A DNA stretch of 11,337 bases from an uncultured Lachnospiraceae bacterium. GTDB lineage: Bacteria; Bacillota; Clostridia; Lachnospirales; Lachnospiraceae. The stretch spans positions 1-11,337 of the forward strand of contig USSP01000033.1 in the NCBI GenBank assembly GCA_900557385.1, read 5' to 3'. Of this stretch, positions 1-6,349 are shown in pieces; position 1 is the stretch's first letter, and every line of letters begins with the position of its first letter. The translations under genes and the position numbers were made by a program. Under the pieces are notes generated by a model. It saw nothing but the letters and a program-made list of their open reading frames with translations. It had not been told where the DNA came from and ran no database searches.

Positions 1-67
1 CTCTCGATAGCAGAAAAATATGTCAGTTCCCAATCTACTAAAGAAGTTTTTCCAATTTGCAAATTTT

Positions 68-496
68 TCATTCAGTTCCAATCCTCGTATTATGAATTTG
101 TTTTCTATAAAACTCATCACTCCTTGCTGTTGACATTGGTTGAGATGATGCCCCCATTCTTGTAAAGCAACCATTTGGTGACATTCCCTGTCTCTTTATA
201 TAATATGGTTTTTCCAATCCACTGGAAATTAAGATTTTAATTACAGAAATATTATCTATCTCTTCAGTCACAATATCAAATAACCCCAAAGTTGACGGAA
301 GAATGTTATTTTTTATACGATCTGCAATCTTCAACTGTGTAGAATCAATATCTGAGATTCTAACTGGCTTTCCATTATCATCTACTCCTACGTATAAAAT
401 GCCACCTTCTTTATTATTCAGAAAAGCCACCACTTCTTTTTCCAGTTTATCATTCAATTCCACTTTAAATTCTATGCGATTACTTTCTTGTAGCAT
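68..496 (-). CDS. AlbA_2 (Schlafen-type) DNA-binding domain protein, truncated
   Basis: This 142-residue product matches the N-terminal AlbA_2 domain of bacterial RecG-like or Schlafen-related ATP-binding regulators. Visible marks are ESNRIEFK (4-11), VVAFLNNKEGGILYVGVDDNG (22-42 region), LKIADRIKNNILPS (55-68) and EKPYYIKRQGMSPNGCFTRMGASSQPM (95-121 region). I start at the ATG complementary to 494-496 because AGGGAGG lies just upstream (501-507); an in-frame ATG 27 codons earlier has no such site. Full-length relatives are usually several hundred residues, with an ATPase-like and a winged-helix part that are absent here. The frame stops at 68-70. The next frame stays open from 78 to the window edge and begins ELNEKFA, which from memory resembles a later part of this family, so a deletion plus frameshift is likely. 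The gene sits 19 nt after a Panacea-like stub. It is probably a broken gene; domain call firm, function unknown. Confidence 0.72.
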   Translation of the reverse strand: MLQESNRIEFKVELNDKLEKEVVAFLNNKEGGILYVGVDDNGKPVRISDIDSTQLKIADRIKNNILPSTLGLFDIVTEEIDNISVIKILISSGLEKPYYIKRQGMSPNGCFTRMGASSQPMSTARSDEFYRKQIHNTRIGTE

Positions 497-515
497 TGAT
501 TGTCCTCCCTTCTGT

Positions 516-671
516 TTAGATTTGTAAACTTTCAGCATATTTGAACAGAATAATATCCCTCGATAAAGTTTCAACATATGCCTGCTCTTTATGCATAAAG
601 TTTATTATTTCATTCTTGCTCATCTTTCCAAATTTCTCTATTACTACATGGTATGAGAGAAATGCCGGGGC
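516..671 (-). pseudogene. C-terminal remnant of a Panacea (DUF4065, SocA-like) protein
   Basis: This minus-strand frame of 51 codons lies between an in-frame stop (672-674) and its own stop (516-518). Its translation contains EKFGKMSKNEIINFMHKEQA and then YVETLSRDIILFKYAESLQI. The 'fgkMS..EII.fMH.E.AY..T...dII.F..A' pattern is what I recall for the C-terminus of Panacea-domain proteins, which act as antitoxins or proteolysis adaptors in related systems. No upstream body of the gene is present: the DHH gene ends at 694, only about 20 nt before the remnant begins. The stub is therefore the tail of a lost gene. It ends 19 nt before the AlbA_2 start, and the AlbA_2 ribosome binding site lies in that gap, consistent with a former two-gene operon. 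Family assignment rests on motif memory only. Confidence 0.55.
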
Positions 672-693
672 TTATGCCTGTACGAGTATATTT

Positions 694-2208
694 TCAGACC
701 TTTTCGTAAGAGTCCTCAAAGGTTTCTTTTTTGATAACGAATAAATCGTGTAGATTGCTGTCTAAAACCACCAGATAATCGCCGGGATTTCCGGTGATGT
801 AGCGGCTGTTATCCCACAGGGAAAAGACCTTGACGCCTTTCTCCAGCTTCCGGGCATGAACCAGTGCTTCTGCAGCCGGAATACAGGTCTGGGCGTGGGC
901 AAGCAGGGGGACAGTGTCACCGGTCAGTTTGTTCTTGACGATCGGAAGACTGCTTTCGTCCGGTAAAACAAAAGGTTTTTCCAGACATTCATAGGCATCC
1001 CGCAGATGGCGCAGGGTCGTGGGATGCATGGTGGCATTGGGGCTGATGACAAAAATCAGATCCGCAGTTACGGTCTGCTCGATCTCACCTTCTCCGGTGT
1101 AAAGGGCGATGGGAGTGCTGAGGGGCAGGCAGTCGGTGGCTTTCACATAGCCGTAAGGGATTTTCTTTTTCCGGTAGGAAGGCATGGTGGATAAATCCGC
1201 TTCGTAGTCCTGGGCATAGAGGATATCATAGGCGTTGAAATATTCAATCATGCGATTATTGAAAAAAGCTTCGGAATGAGTGGTAGGATATTTCTCCACA
1301 TAAAGTTTGCGGTTTACTAACCCTCCGGCTTTTTCCAGATGCCCGCCGCCGTTTCCGATCCCTTCTGTGAGGAAAGCCGCCAGTTCGCTGGCATTTACTT
1401 CTTTGATGCAGGAGCGGACGGAGAGCTTATAATCGCCACTTCCTTCTATTTTATTATAGACCAGGCAGCTGGTAACCTCTGCCACCTGGAGGAGGAAGTC
1501 ACTGATGAGTCCCAGAATGTTGGGATCGCAGGGCTGCGCCTGGATGACAGCGAAATGGTAATCGTCGTTATAACTGTAGCGAATCATGGCAACCCCGGCG
1601 ACTTCCAGTTCCTTTAAGGAGAGATTGGAATTGCGGAACAGGGTAATCAGATTTTTGTCAAAGTGAAGAGATTCCCGCATATCCATGTCCAGAGGATTGT
1701 AAAGCTCGGCAAATTGTCCGGTGTCCGTGTAGAGACCATAGTAAAGCGCTGTGTCAAGATAAGGGTAGTCGGAAAAACGAAAATCCTCATTGCACAGAAG
1801 CTTCCAGACTAACGTGGCACAGCTGCCCAGAGAGGAAACCACAACCTTTTTCTCCAAATCGGCAGAAACATCCTGATGGTGGTCGATAATGGCCACATCC
1901 TCTGCCTCAATGGGGGTGACATTGCCCTCGCCGTACTGACAGTCCACGGTGATGAGCAGTCCCGGAACCTGGAGAGGCTGACCGGAAAAGGGTGCCAGAT
2001 AGGTAATGGGAAGATGGAGACGGTCGATCATTAATGTGAGGTTTGCCTTTTGAATGGGGGCGCGTCCGCTGTAGATAAGCTGGACGGATTTTCCTTTGGA
2101 GGAAAAATAGCAGTACAGCCCGTAGCCGGAAGCCAGGGCATCCGCATCGGGATTATCGTGACATTGTATGGTAATCTGGTCATAAATTTCCAAATCCTTT
2201 AATTTCAT
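694..2208 (-). CDS. DHH family phosphoesterase with C-terminal PGDYL extension
   Basis: A 504-residue cytoplasmic protein of the DHH superfamily (RecJ/NrnA/GdpP type), which uses two metal ions to hydrolyse phosphodiester or phosphate bonds in small nucleotides or short nucleic acids. The metal-binding motifs are intact: HDNPDADA (17-24), TVDC (87-90, Asp89), DHH (109-111) and LYTDTG (159-164, Asp162). A DHHA1-like glycine motif GNGGGH is at 285-290. NrnA-like enzymes are roughly 310-350 residues; this one carries about 160 more, ending in NPGDYLVVLD (474-483) and KETFEDSYE (494-502), which resembles the PGDYG-type module. The ATG at 2206-2208 is preceded by GGAAAGGA about 9 nt away. A divergent promoter candidate lies at 2260-2288. 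There is no clear intrinsic terminator after 694. The substrate cannot be read from the sequence; oligoribonucleotides, pAp and cyclic dinucleotide products are all possible. Confidence 0.88.
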   Translation of the reverse strand: MKLKDLEIYDQITIQCHDNPDADALASGYGLYCYFSSKGKSVQLIYSGRAPIQKANLTLMIDRLHLPITYLAPFSGQPLQVPGLLITVDCQYGEGNVTPIEAEDVAIIDHHQDVSADLEKKVVVSSLGSCATLVWKLLCNEDFRFSDYPYLDTALYYGLYTDTGQFAELYNPLDMDMRESLHFDKNLITLFRNSNLSLKELEVAGVAMIRYSYNDDYHFAVIQAQPCDPNILGLISDFLLQVAEVTSCLVYNKIEGSGDYKLSVRSCIKEVNASELAAFLTEGIGNGGGHLEKAGGLVNRKLYVEKYPTTHSEAFFNNRMIEYFNAYDILYAQDYEADLSTMPSYRKKKIPYGYVKATDCLPLSTPIALYTGEGEIEQTVTADLIFVISPNATMHPTTLRHLRDAYECLEKPFVLPDESSLPIVKNKLTGDTVPLLAHAQTCIPAAEALVHARKLEKGVKVFSLWDNSRYITGNPGDYLVVLDSNLHDLFVIKKETFEDSYEKV

Positions 2209-2259
2209 GGGAAAAAATCCTTTCCATAATCAATTATTTTTAACCTCATCTTCAATCTG

Positions 2260-2288
2260 ATTCTAGCGGATTCACGTAAGAAAAGCAA
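2260..2288 (-). promoter_or_regulatory. Predicted sigma-A promoter for the DHH phosphoesterase gene
   Basis: On the minus strand, a -35-like TTGCTT (complement of 2283-2288) and a -10-like TAGAAT (complement of 2260-2265) are separated by exactly 17 nt. The -10 matches five of six consensus bases and the -35 only three of six. It would give a leader of about 45 nt before the ATG at 2208. It is back to back with the promoter for the GH27 gene. Confidence 0.5.
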
Positions 2289-2315
2289 ATGGGCTGGCAA
2301 GCGGGACAGAATCTC

Positions 2316-2344
2316 TTGTTTTTTCCCCTTTCCGGCGGTATATT
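2316..2344 (+). promoter_or_regulatory. Predicted sigma-A promoter for the GH27 gene
   Basis: TTGTTT (2316-2321) and TATATT (2339-2344) are separated by 17 nt; the -10 matches five of six consensus bases, the -35 three of six. The implied transcript starts near 2351, about 30 nt before the ATG at 2383, and includes the GGGAGG ribosome binding site at 2369-2374. No repressor operator or sugar-regulator palindrome is evident. Confidence 0.5.
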
Positions 2345-2382
2345 GGAGGTAGGTTTACAGAAATACTTGGGAGGTAACAGAC

Positions 2383-3732
2383 ATGAAGAACATAAGACAG
2401 GAAATACAGGAAGCAGCCCCCTTTTCCCCCATGGGCTGGAACAGCTGGGACAGCTTTGGAGCCAGTGTCACAGAGGCTGAACTTCTGGAAAATGCGGAGT
2501 ACATGGCGCAGCATCTGAAAAAATACGGCTGGGAATACGTGGTATGTGATATTCAGTGGTACGAGCCGGAAGCGGACTCGGCCGGTTATCACAAATTCAC
2601 GGAATTATGCATAGACGAATATTCCCGCCTGCTTCCCGCAGTGAATCGCTTCCCATCAGCAGCGGATGGAAAAGGCTTTAAGCCCATCGCGGATCGGATT
2701 CATGAGATGGGGCTGAAATTCGGACTCCACATGATGCGGGGAATTCCCAGACAGGCCGTGCATGAAAATAGAAAAATTCTGGGAACGGAGGCAACCGCCA
2801 GACAGATTGCCCACCCGGCATCTCTGTGCTCCTGGAATACGGATATGTACGGAATCGATACCGACAGGGAAGGGGCACAGGCTTATTATGATTCTGTGTT
2901 TGCTCTTTATGCATCCTGGGGTGTGGATTATGTAAAAGTGGATGATATCTGTCATACATATTATACGCCGGAAGCACCCCGGTGTGCAGCCAGGGAACTG
3001 GAAATGATTCACCGGGCAATTCTTAACAGCGGCAGAAAGATGGTCTTAAGTGTATCTCCCGGACCGGCACAGCTGTCAGACGGAGCGGTGCTGCAGCAAA
3101 ATGCCAATCTGTGGCGTATGACAGACGACCTTTGGGATGATTGGGCGGATGTGAAGGCAATGTTTGAACGGTGTCAGGAATGGCAGGAGTATGTGGGAGA
3201 TGGCAACTGGCCGGATTGCGACATGCTGCCTCTGGGACACATCGGCATTCGTTCCGGATCCCGTGGTGTGGGTGACCGCTATACCCGTTTGACACAGGAC
3301 GAGCAGAAAACCATGATGACACTATGGAGCATGTTCCGTTCTCCTTTGATGTTTGGTGGAAATCTGAAGGACAATGACGAATTTACCAATCAGCTTTTGA
3401 CCAACAGCGGCATCCTCAAGATGCACCGGGATGGAAGAAATGCCAGAGAAATCTACCGGGAAGAGGATGTGGTCATCTGGAAGAGCAGTACGGAAGATGA
3501 AAAGACCGTGTTCGTAGCGGTGTTTAATTTGAATGATAAAGCGAAGAAGGTGCGTCTGCTTCCTCATGTGCTGCAGCTGCAGGATGCCAGAAATCTGCCT
3601 GCATTCTACGCAGGACTGGAAATCTGGACAGCGGAAACCGTCTCCGTGCCCGGACTTGCCCGGATCGCAGCCCCGGAAATTCCCATTCCGGCACATGGCG
3701 TTGTATGTTATCGTTTTCAACTTGATGAATAA
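2383..3732 (+). CDS. GH27-type alpha-galactosidase-like glycoside hydrolase
   Basis: A 449-residue retaining glycosidase of clan GH-D, expected to release terminal alpha-galactose (or a related sugar such as beta-L-arabinopyranose) from oligosaccharides. The (beta/alpha)8 barrel opens with MGWNSWDSFG (17-26). The probable nucleophile is Asp187 in YVKVDD (183-188), and the probable acid/base is Asp249 in WRMTDDLWDDW (244-254). GNWPDCDML (274-282) and SMFRSPLMFGGNL (316-328) are further GH27 marks. The last 100 or so residues form the beta-sandwich seen in this family. There is no signal peptide, so the enzyme is predicted cytoplasmic and would act on imported sugars. The ATG follows GGGAGG by 8 nt. 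No sugar transporter or regulator lies beside it, so its substrate is not indicated by context. The family is well supported; the exact sugar specificity is not. Confidence 0.86.
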   Translation: MKNIRQEIQEAAPFSPMGWNSWDSFGASVTEAELLENAEYMAQHLKKYGWEYVVCDIQWYEPEADSAGYHKFTELCIDEYSRLLPAVNRFPSAADGKGFKPIADRIHEMGLKFGLHMMRGIPRQAVHENRKILGTEATARQIAHPASLCSWNTDMYGIDTDREGAQAYYDSVFALYASWGVDYVKVDDICHTYYTPEAPRCAARELEMIHRAILNSGRKMVLSVSPGPAQLSDGAVLQQNANLWRMTDDLWDDWADVKAMFERCQEWQEYVGDGNWPDCDMLPLGHIGIRSGSRGVGDRYTRLTQDEQKTMMTLWSMFRSPLMFGGNLKDNDEFTNQLLTNSGILKMHRDGRNAREIYREEDVVIWKSSTEDEKTVFVAVFNLNDKAKKVRLLPHVLQLQDARNLPAFYAGLEIWTAETVSVPGLARIAAPEIPIPAHGVVCYRFQLDE

Positions 3733-3734
3733 AA

Positions 3735-3764
3735 ATGCAAATATTGGTTAATATTTATGCAAAT
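3735..3764 (+). repeat. Direct repeat ATGCAAAT flanking a small palindrome, possible operator
   Basis: ATGCAAAT occurs at 3735-3742 and again at 3757-3764, exactly 22 bp apart, or about two helical turns. Between and partly over them lies AAATATT-GGTT-AATATTT (3739-3756), a perfect 7-bp inverted repeat. A third TGCAA falls in the -35 element of the next promoter (3772-3776). The block sits directly after the GH27 stop and directly upstream of the binding-protein promoter, the usual place for a regulator binding site. No regulator is identified, and the hairpin is too AT-rich to be a convincing terminator. Confidence 0.4.
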
Positions 3765-3770
3765 TTGTGG

Positions 3771-3799
3771 TTGCAATCTGCTTCACCTTCTGTTATATT
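3771..3799 (+). promoter_or_regulatory. Strong predicted sigma-A promoter of the amino acid ABC operon
   Basis: TTGCAA (3771-3776) and TATATT (3794-3799) are separated by 17 nt, and a TG at 3791-3792 forms an extended -10 (TGT before TATATT). Transcription is expected to begin near 3806, giving a leader of about 78 nt before the ATG at 3884. This is among the best promoters in the window and fits the high expression usual for solute-binding proteins. Confidence 0.65.
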
Positions 3800-3815
3800 G
3801 GACGATAGTTAAGAC

Positions 3816-3877
3816 AAAACAAGGAGGAAAATCCTCTGCTCCTTGCAGTCGCATTTTCCTTCGGAAAACAAGGAGGA
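3816..3877 (+). promoter_or_regulatory. Leader with duplicated Shine-Dalgarno block and competing hairpins
   Basis: The 13-mer AAAACAAGGAGGA occurs twice, at 3816-3828 and 3865-3877; only the second copy is placed to serve the ATG at 3884. Between them lies CTCCTTG (3839-3845), the exact complement of CAAGGAG in both copies (3820-3826 and 3869-3875). Pairing with the first copy leaves the true site free; pairing with the second hides it and stacks on an inner TTTTCC/GGAAAA hairpin (3854-3859 with 3863-3868). A small GAGGA/TCCTC hairpin (3824-3828 with 3832-3836) is compatible with the closed state. The pairings are read directly; a regulatory role is inference. Confidence 0.45.
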
Positions 3878-3883
3878 TTTATT

Positions 3884-4774
3884 ATGAAAAAGACAATTGC
3901 AACCATGTTAGCTGTTGTTCTTGGTGTTGCTTCCCTGACCGCTTGCGGCAGCAGCGCTGCAACCACTACAACAGAAACCGCACAGACTGTAGAAAGTGCA
4001 GCAGAGACTACTGCAGCTGAAACAGAGACAACTGTAGCTGAGACAGAAACCACAGCAGAGACAACCGAAACTGCTGCTGCAGCAGTAGAAACCCTTCAGG
4101 ATGGTGTCCTGACCGTAGGTTCCAACCTCACCTTCCCTCCCTTCGAGATGGTAGATGACAATGGTAACCCCGATGGATTTGATATAAAACTGATCGAAGC
4201 AATCGCTGAGAAAATGGGACTGACCGTTGAATGGCAGGATATGGAGTTTGGTGCTCTGGTAGCTGCTATCGGAACCAAAATTGACTGCTCTATCGCAGCA
4301 ATGACCATTACTGATGAGAGAAAACAGACTGTTGATTTCGCTGATCCTTACTTCGAGGCAGTACAGTACATCGTAATGCCTGCCGGTGCAGAAATCAAAA
4401 CCGCTGATGACTTAAAGGGTCTGACCATCGGTGTACAGCTGGGAACCACCGGCGACTACGCTGCACAGGAAATCGAAGGTGCAACCGTACAGGCATATGA
4501 CAAAGCAGTATACGCTGTAAACGATATGCTGAATGGTAAAATAGACTGCGTGATCGTAGACCAGGGACCTGCAAAAGTATTTGAGGCAAACAATGACGGA
4601 AAAGTTGTTGCAGTATCCGGTGCTGATTACGGTTTCGAGGTTGAGCAGTATGGTATCGCTCTTCCTAAGGGATCCGCTTTAGTTGACCAGATTAACACTG
4701 CTCTCAACGAGTTAAAAGAGGATGGCACTTACGATGCACTGTACGAGGAGTACATTGTAGGCTATGAAGAGTAA
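3884..4774 (+). CDS. Amino acid ABC transporter substrate-binding lipoprotein
   Basis: A 296-residue extracellular lipoprotein of the family 3 (polar amino acid) solute-binding proteins. The signal peptide ends in lipobox LTAC, with Cys21 as the lipidated residue. Residues 22-70 form a linker made almost only of Thr, Glu and Ala, with TET/AET repeats. The binding domain follows: VLTVGSNLTFPPFE (75-88), GFDIKLIEAIAEKMG (98-112) and TITDERKQTVDFADPYF (141-157). By analogy with glutamine-binding protein, Arg146 should hold the ligand carboxylate and Asp226 (DCVIVDQ) its amino group. An AAGGAGG site lies 7 nt before the ATG. It is the first gene of the importer; a weak terminator follows it, so it is probably made in excess over the permease. 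Codon use is strongly biased, as in highly expressed genes. The ligand is uncertain; glutamine, other polar or basic amino acids, or cystine are possible. Confidence 0.92.
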   Translation: MKKTIATMLAVVLGVASLTACGSSAATTTTETAQTVESAAETTAAETETTVAETETTAETTETAAAAVETLQDGVLTVGSNLTFPPFEMVDDNGNPDGFDIKLIEAIAEKMGLTVEWQDMEFGALVAAIGTKIDCSIAAMTITDERKQTVDFADPYFEAVQYIVMPAGAEIKTADDLKGLTIGVQLGTTGDYAAQEIEGATVQAYDKAVYAVNDMLNGKIDCVIVDQGPAKVFEANNDGKVVAVSGADYGFEVEQYGIALPKGSALVDQINTALNELKEDGTYDALYEEYIVGYEE

Positions 4775-4819
4775 TTCCGTTATTGTCCGAATAGGAGTGA
4801 ACACTTGCTGTTTTACTGC

Positions 4820-4848
4820 GTGACAATATGGCATAAATAGGCTATAAT
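4820..4848 (+). promoter_or_regulatory. Internal predicted sigma-A promoter for the permease/ATPase genes
   Basis: GTGACA (4820-4825, five of six consensus) and a perfect TATAAT (4843-4848) are separated by 17 nt. The expected start is near 4855, inside the left arm of the terminator hairpin at 4850-4879. A transcript from here would lack the outer part of the stem and should escape termination, giving a leader of about 53 nt to the ATG at 4908. Confidence 0.68.
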
Positions 4849-4849
4849 C

Positions 4850-4880
4850 AAAGGCATCGGTGTCTGCGCCGGTGCCTTTT
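4850..4880 (+). terminator. Intrinsic terminator or attenuator after the binding-protein gene
   Basis: The arms AAAGGCATCGGTG (4850-4862) and CGCCGGTGCCTTT (4867-4879) pair over 13 bp with two G-T wobbles around a TCTG tetraloop. The stem is followed by a short T run (TTTT at 4877-4880, partly in the stem, then AAAG). The stem is strong but the T tract is short, so partial readthrough is likely. That is the usual layout for making more binding protein than membrane components. Confidence 0.65.
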
Positions 4881-4907
4881 AAAGATTCAGAGAGAGAGGG
4901 TATACGA

Positions 4908-5618
4908 ATGAGTGATTTTCAGGTATGGCTTGAAGACGTGAAACAAGCCGCCTACATGGCTTTTATCCAGGGTGATCGCTGGAAACTGTATTTTAAGGGA
5001 TTGGGTGTTACCATGCAGCTGGCAGTTTATGCTGCCATTATCGGTATGATAATCGGAACGATTATCGCGTTCATGAAGCTTTCCACCAGAAAGAACGGAA
5101 AGCCCAGTGTCTGGTCTTATATTGCCACGGTTTATATGGACGTGATCCGTGGCACACCGTCTGTGCTGCAGCTGTTGATTATGTGGTTTATCATTTTTGC
5201 TTCCTGCAAAAACAGTATGCTGGTGGCAGCACTGGCATTCGGTATCAACAGTGGTGCTTATGTGGCAGAAATTGTCCGTGCCGGTATCCTGGCAGTGGAT
5301 AAAGGGCAGACCGAGGCCGGACGCGCACTGGGACTTTCCAAATCCCAGACCATGATTTACATTGTCATCCCCCAGGCGATTAAAAATGTTCTGCCTCCCA
5401 TCGGTAACGAGTTTATCGTACTGATTAAGGAAACGGCAATTGTGGGTTATGTAAGTATGACCGACTTAACCCGTGCAGCGAACCAGGTGGTTTCCATCAC
5501 TTACCAGGCATTTATGCCGTTAATCGGTGCCGCTGTGATTTACTTTGTCATCATCAAGATTTTGACAATTCTGCTTGCAAAACTGGAGAGGAGGCTGCGT
5601 CAAGGTGATAACCGTTAA
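4908..5618 (+). CDS. Polar amino acid ABC transporter permease (HisM/GlnP family)
   Basis: A 236-residue integral membrane subunit that forms the amino acid pathway, probably as a homodimer since only one permease gene is present. Hydrophobic segments lie near residues 32-56, 84-99, 103-125, 165-185 and 203-224. RGTP (81-84) is typical of the family. The EAA loop that contacts the ATPase is [20 protein letters not shown] (121-140), continuing to IPQA (154-157). I chose the ATG at 4908 because AGAGAGGG lies about 7 nt upstream; the frame is open to a GTG at 4860, but that codon lies inside the terminator hairpin and would have no ribosome binding site. The gene overlaps the ATPase gene by 14 nt, which implies coupled translation. 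Family certain, substrate not. Confidence 0.93.
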   Translation: MSDFQVWLEDVKQAAYMAFIQGDRWKLYFKGLGVTMQLAVYAAIIGMIIGTIIAFMKLSTRKNGKPSVWSYIATVYMDVIRGTPSVLQLLIMWFIIFASCKNSMLVAALAFGINSGAYVAEIVRAGILAVDKGQTEAGRALGLSKSQTMIYIVIPQAIKNVLPPIGNEFIVLIKETAIVGYVSMTDLTRAANQVVSITYQAFMPLIGAAVIYFVIIKILTILLAKLERRLRQGDNR

Positions 5619-6327
5619 AGATTTACACAAGAAATTTGGAAACAATCATGTCCTTCAGGGTGTGAATTATCATATTGCTCCCGGAGAGAAAATCGTAGTC
5701 GTAGGTCCTTCCGGTTCCGGAAAAAGTACCTTCCTGCGTTGCCTGAACCTGTTAGATACGCCCACCAGTGGGGAAATCTGGTTTGACGGGCAGCTCATTA
5801 CCGACCCGAAGGTGAATTTAAATCATGTCAGAGAACACATGGGAATGGTATTCCAGCATTTCAATCTGTTCAATAACCTGACGATTATGGATAATATTAC
5901 CCTTGCTCCCGTGAAATTAAAGAAAATGAGCAAGGAAGAAGCCAGTGAAAATGCATTGAAGCTTCTGGAACGTGTCAATCTGTTGGAGAAAGCCGATGCT
6001 TACCCGGCACAGCTTTCCGGTGGTCAGAAGCAGCGTATCGCTATTGTGCGCTCCCTTGCCATGAACCCGAAGGTAATGCTTTTTGATGAGCCTACCTCCG
6101 CGTTGGATCCGGAGATGGTAGGTGAGGTTCTGGATGTTATGAAGGAACTGGCAGAGTCCGGCATGACCATGGTAGTGGTTACCCATGAGATGGGCTTTGC
6201 AAGAGAAGTGGCTACCAAGGTGCTGTTTATGGATGGCGGAAACATTATGGAAGAGAATACACCGCAGGAGTTCTTCACCAATCCCCAGGCACCCCGTTTA
6301 CAGGAATTCTTATCCAAGGTTTTATAA
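5605..6327 (+). CDS. Polar amino acid ABC transporter ATP-binding protein (GlnQ/HisP type)
   Basis: A 240-residue cytoplasmic ATPase that drives the importer. All nucleotide-binding motifs are intact: Walker [10 protein letters not shown] (34-42), Q-loop VFQHFN (82-87), signature LSGGQKQR (137-144), Walker B VMLFDEP (157-163) with the D-loop SALD (165-168), and the switch histidine His194 in VTHEMGFA. The start is the GTG at 5605-5607, because AGGAGG (5589-5594) is 10 nt upstream and [12 protein letters not shown] is the normal family N-terminus; an upstream in-frame TTG at 5575 lies within the permease coding region without a site of its own. It overlaps the permease stop by 14 nt. The glycosyltransferase gene follows after 22 nt. 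Family call is secure. Confidence 0.94.
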   Translation: MITVKDLHKKFGNNHVLQGVNYHIAPGEKIVVVGPSGSGKSTFLRCLNLLDTPTSGEIWFDGQLITDPKVNLNHVREHMGMVFQHFNLFNNLTIMDNITLAPVKLKKMSKEEASENALKLLERVNLLEKADAYPAQLSGGQKQRIAIVRSLAMNPKVMLFDEPTSALDPEMVGEVLDVMKELAESGMTMVVVTHEMGFAREVATKVLFMDGGNIMEENTPQEFFTNPQAPRLQEFLSKVL

Positions 6328-6349
6328 TAGGGAAAGGACAGAATTTCCT

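Noticed and set aside
497..577. N-terminal extension of the AlbA_2 protein to the ATG at 577
   Set aside because: The added 27 residues overlap the Panacea-like tail in another frame, are not AlbA_2-like, and the ribosome binding site fits 496.
2272..2592. Minus-strand open frame over the start of the GH27 gene
   Set aside because: It is antisense to a confident gene and the divergent promoter, and its translation resembles no protein; many such antisense frames in this window are shadows of real genes.
3739..3756. Hairpin after the GH27 gene as an intrinsic terminator
   Set aside because: The stem is 7 A-T pairs with no GC content and no T tract after it, so an operator-like role is more plausible.
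3800..3883. A known riboswitch or T-box in the binding-protein leader
   Set aside because: The leader is under 80 nt and shows no T-box sequence or recognisable lysine, glycine or SAM aptamer core.
3950..4090. Short repeats as a CRISPR array or tandem DNA repeat
   Set aside because: They are in-frame codons for a Thr/Glu/Ala linker without regular repeat and spacer units.
4860..4907. Upstream GTG start for the permease adding 16 residues
   Set aside because: The GTG lies inside the terminator hairpin, has no ribosome binding site, and the added residues are not part of the family; the ATG at 4908 has a good site.
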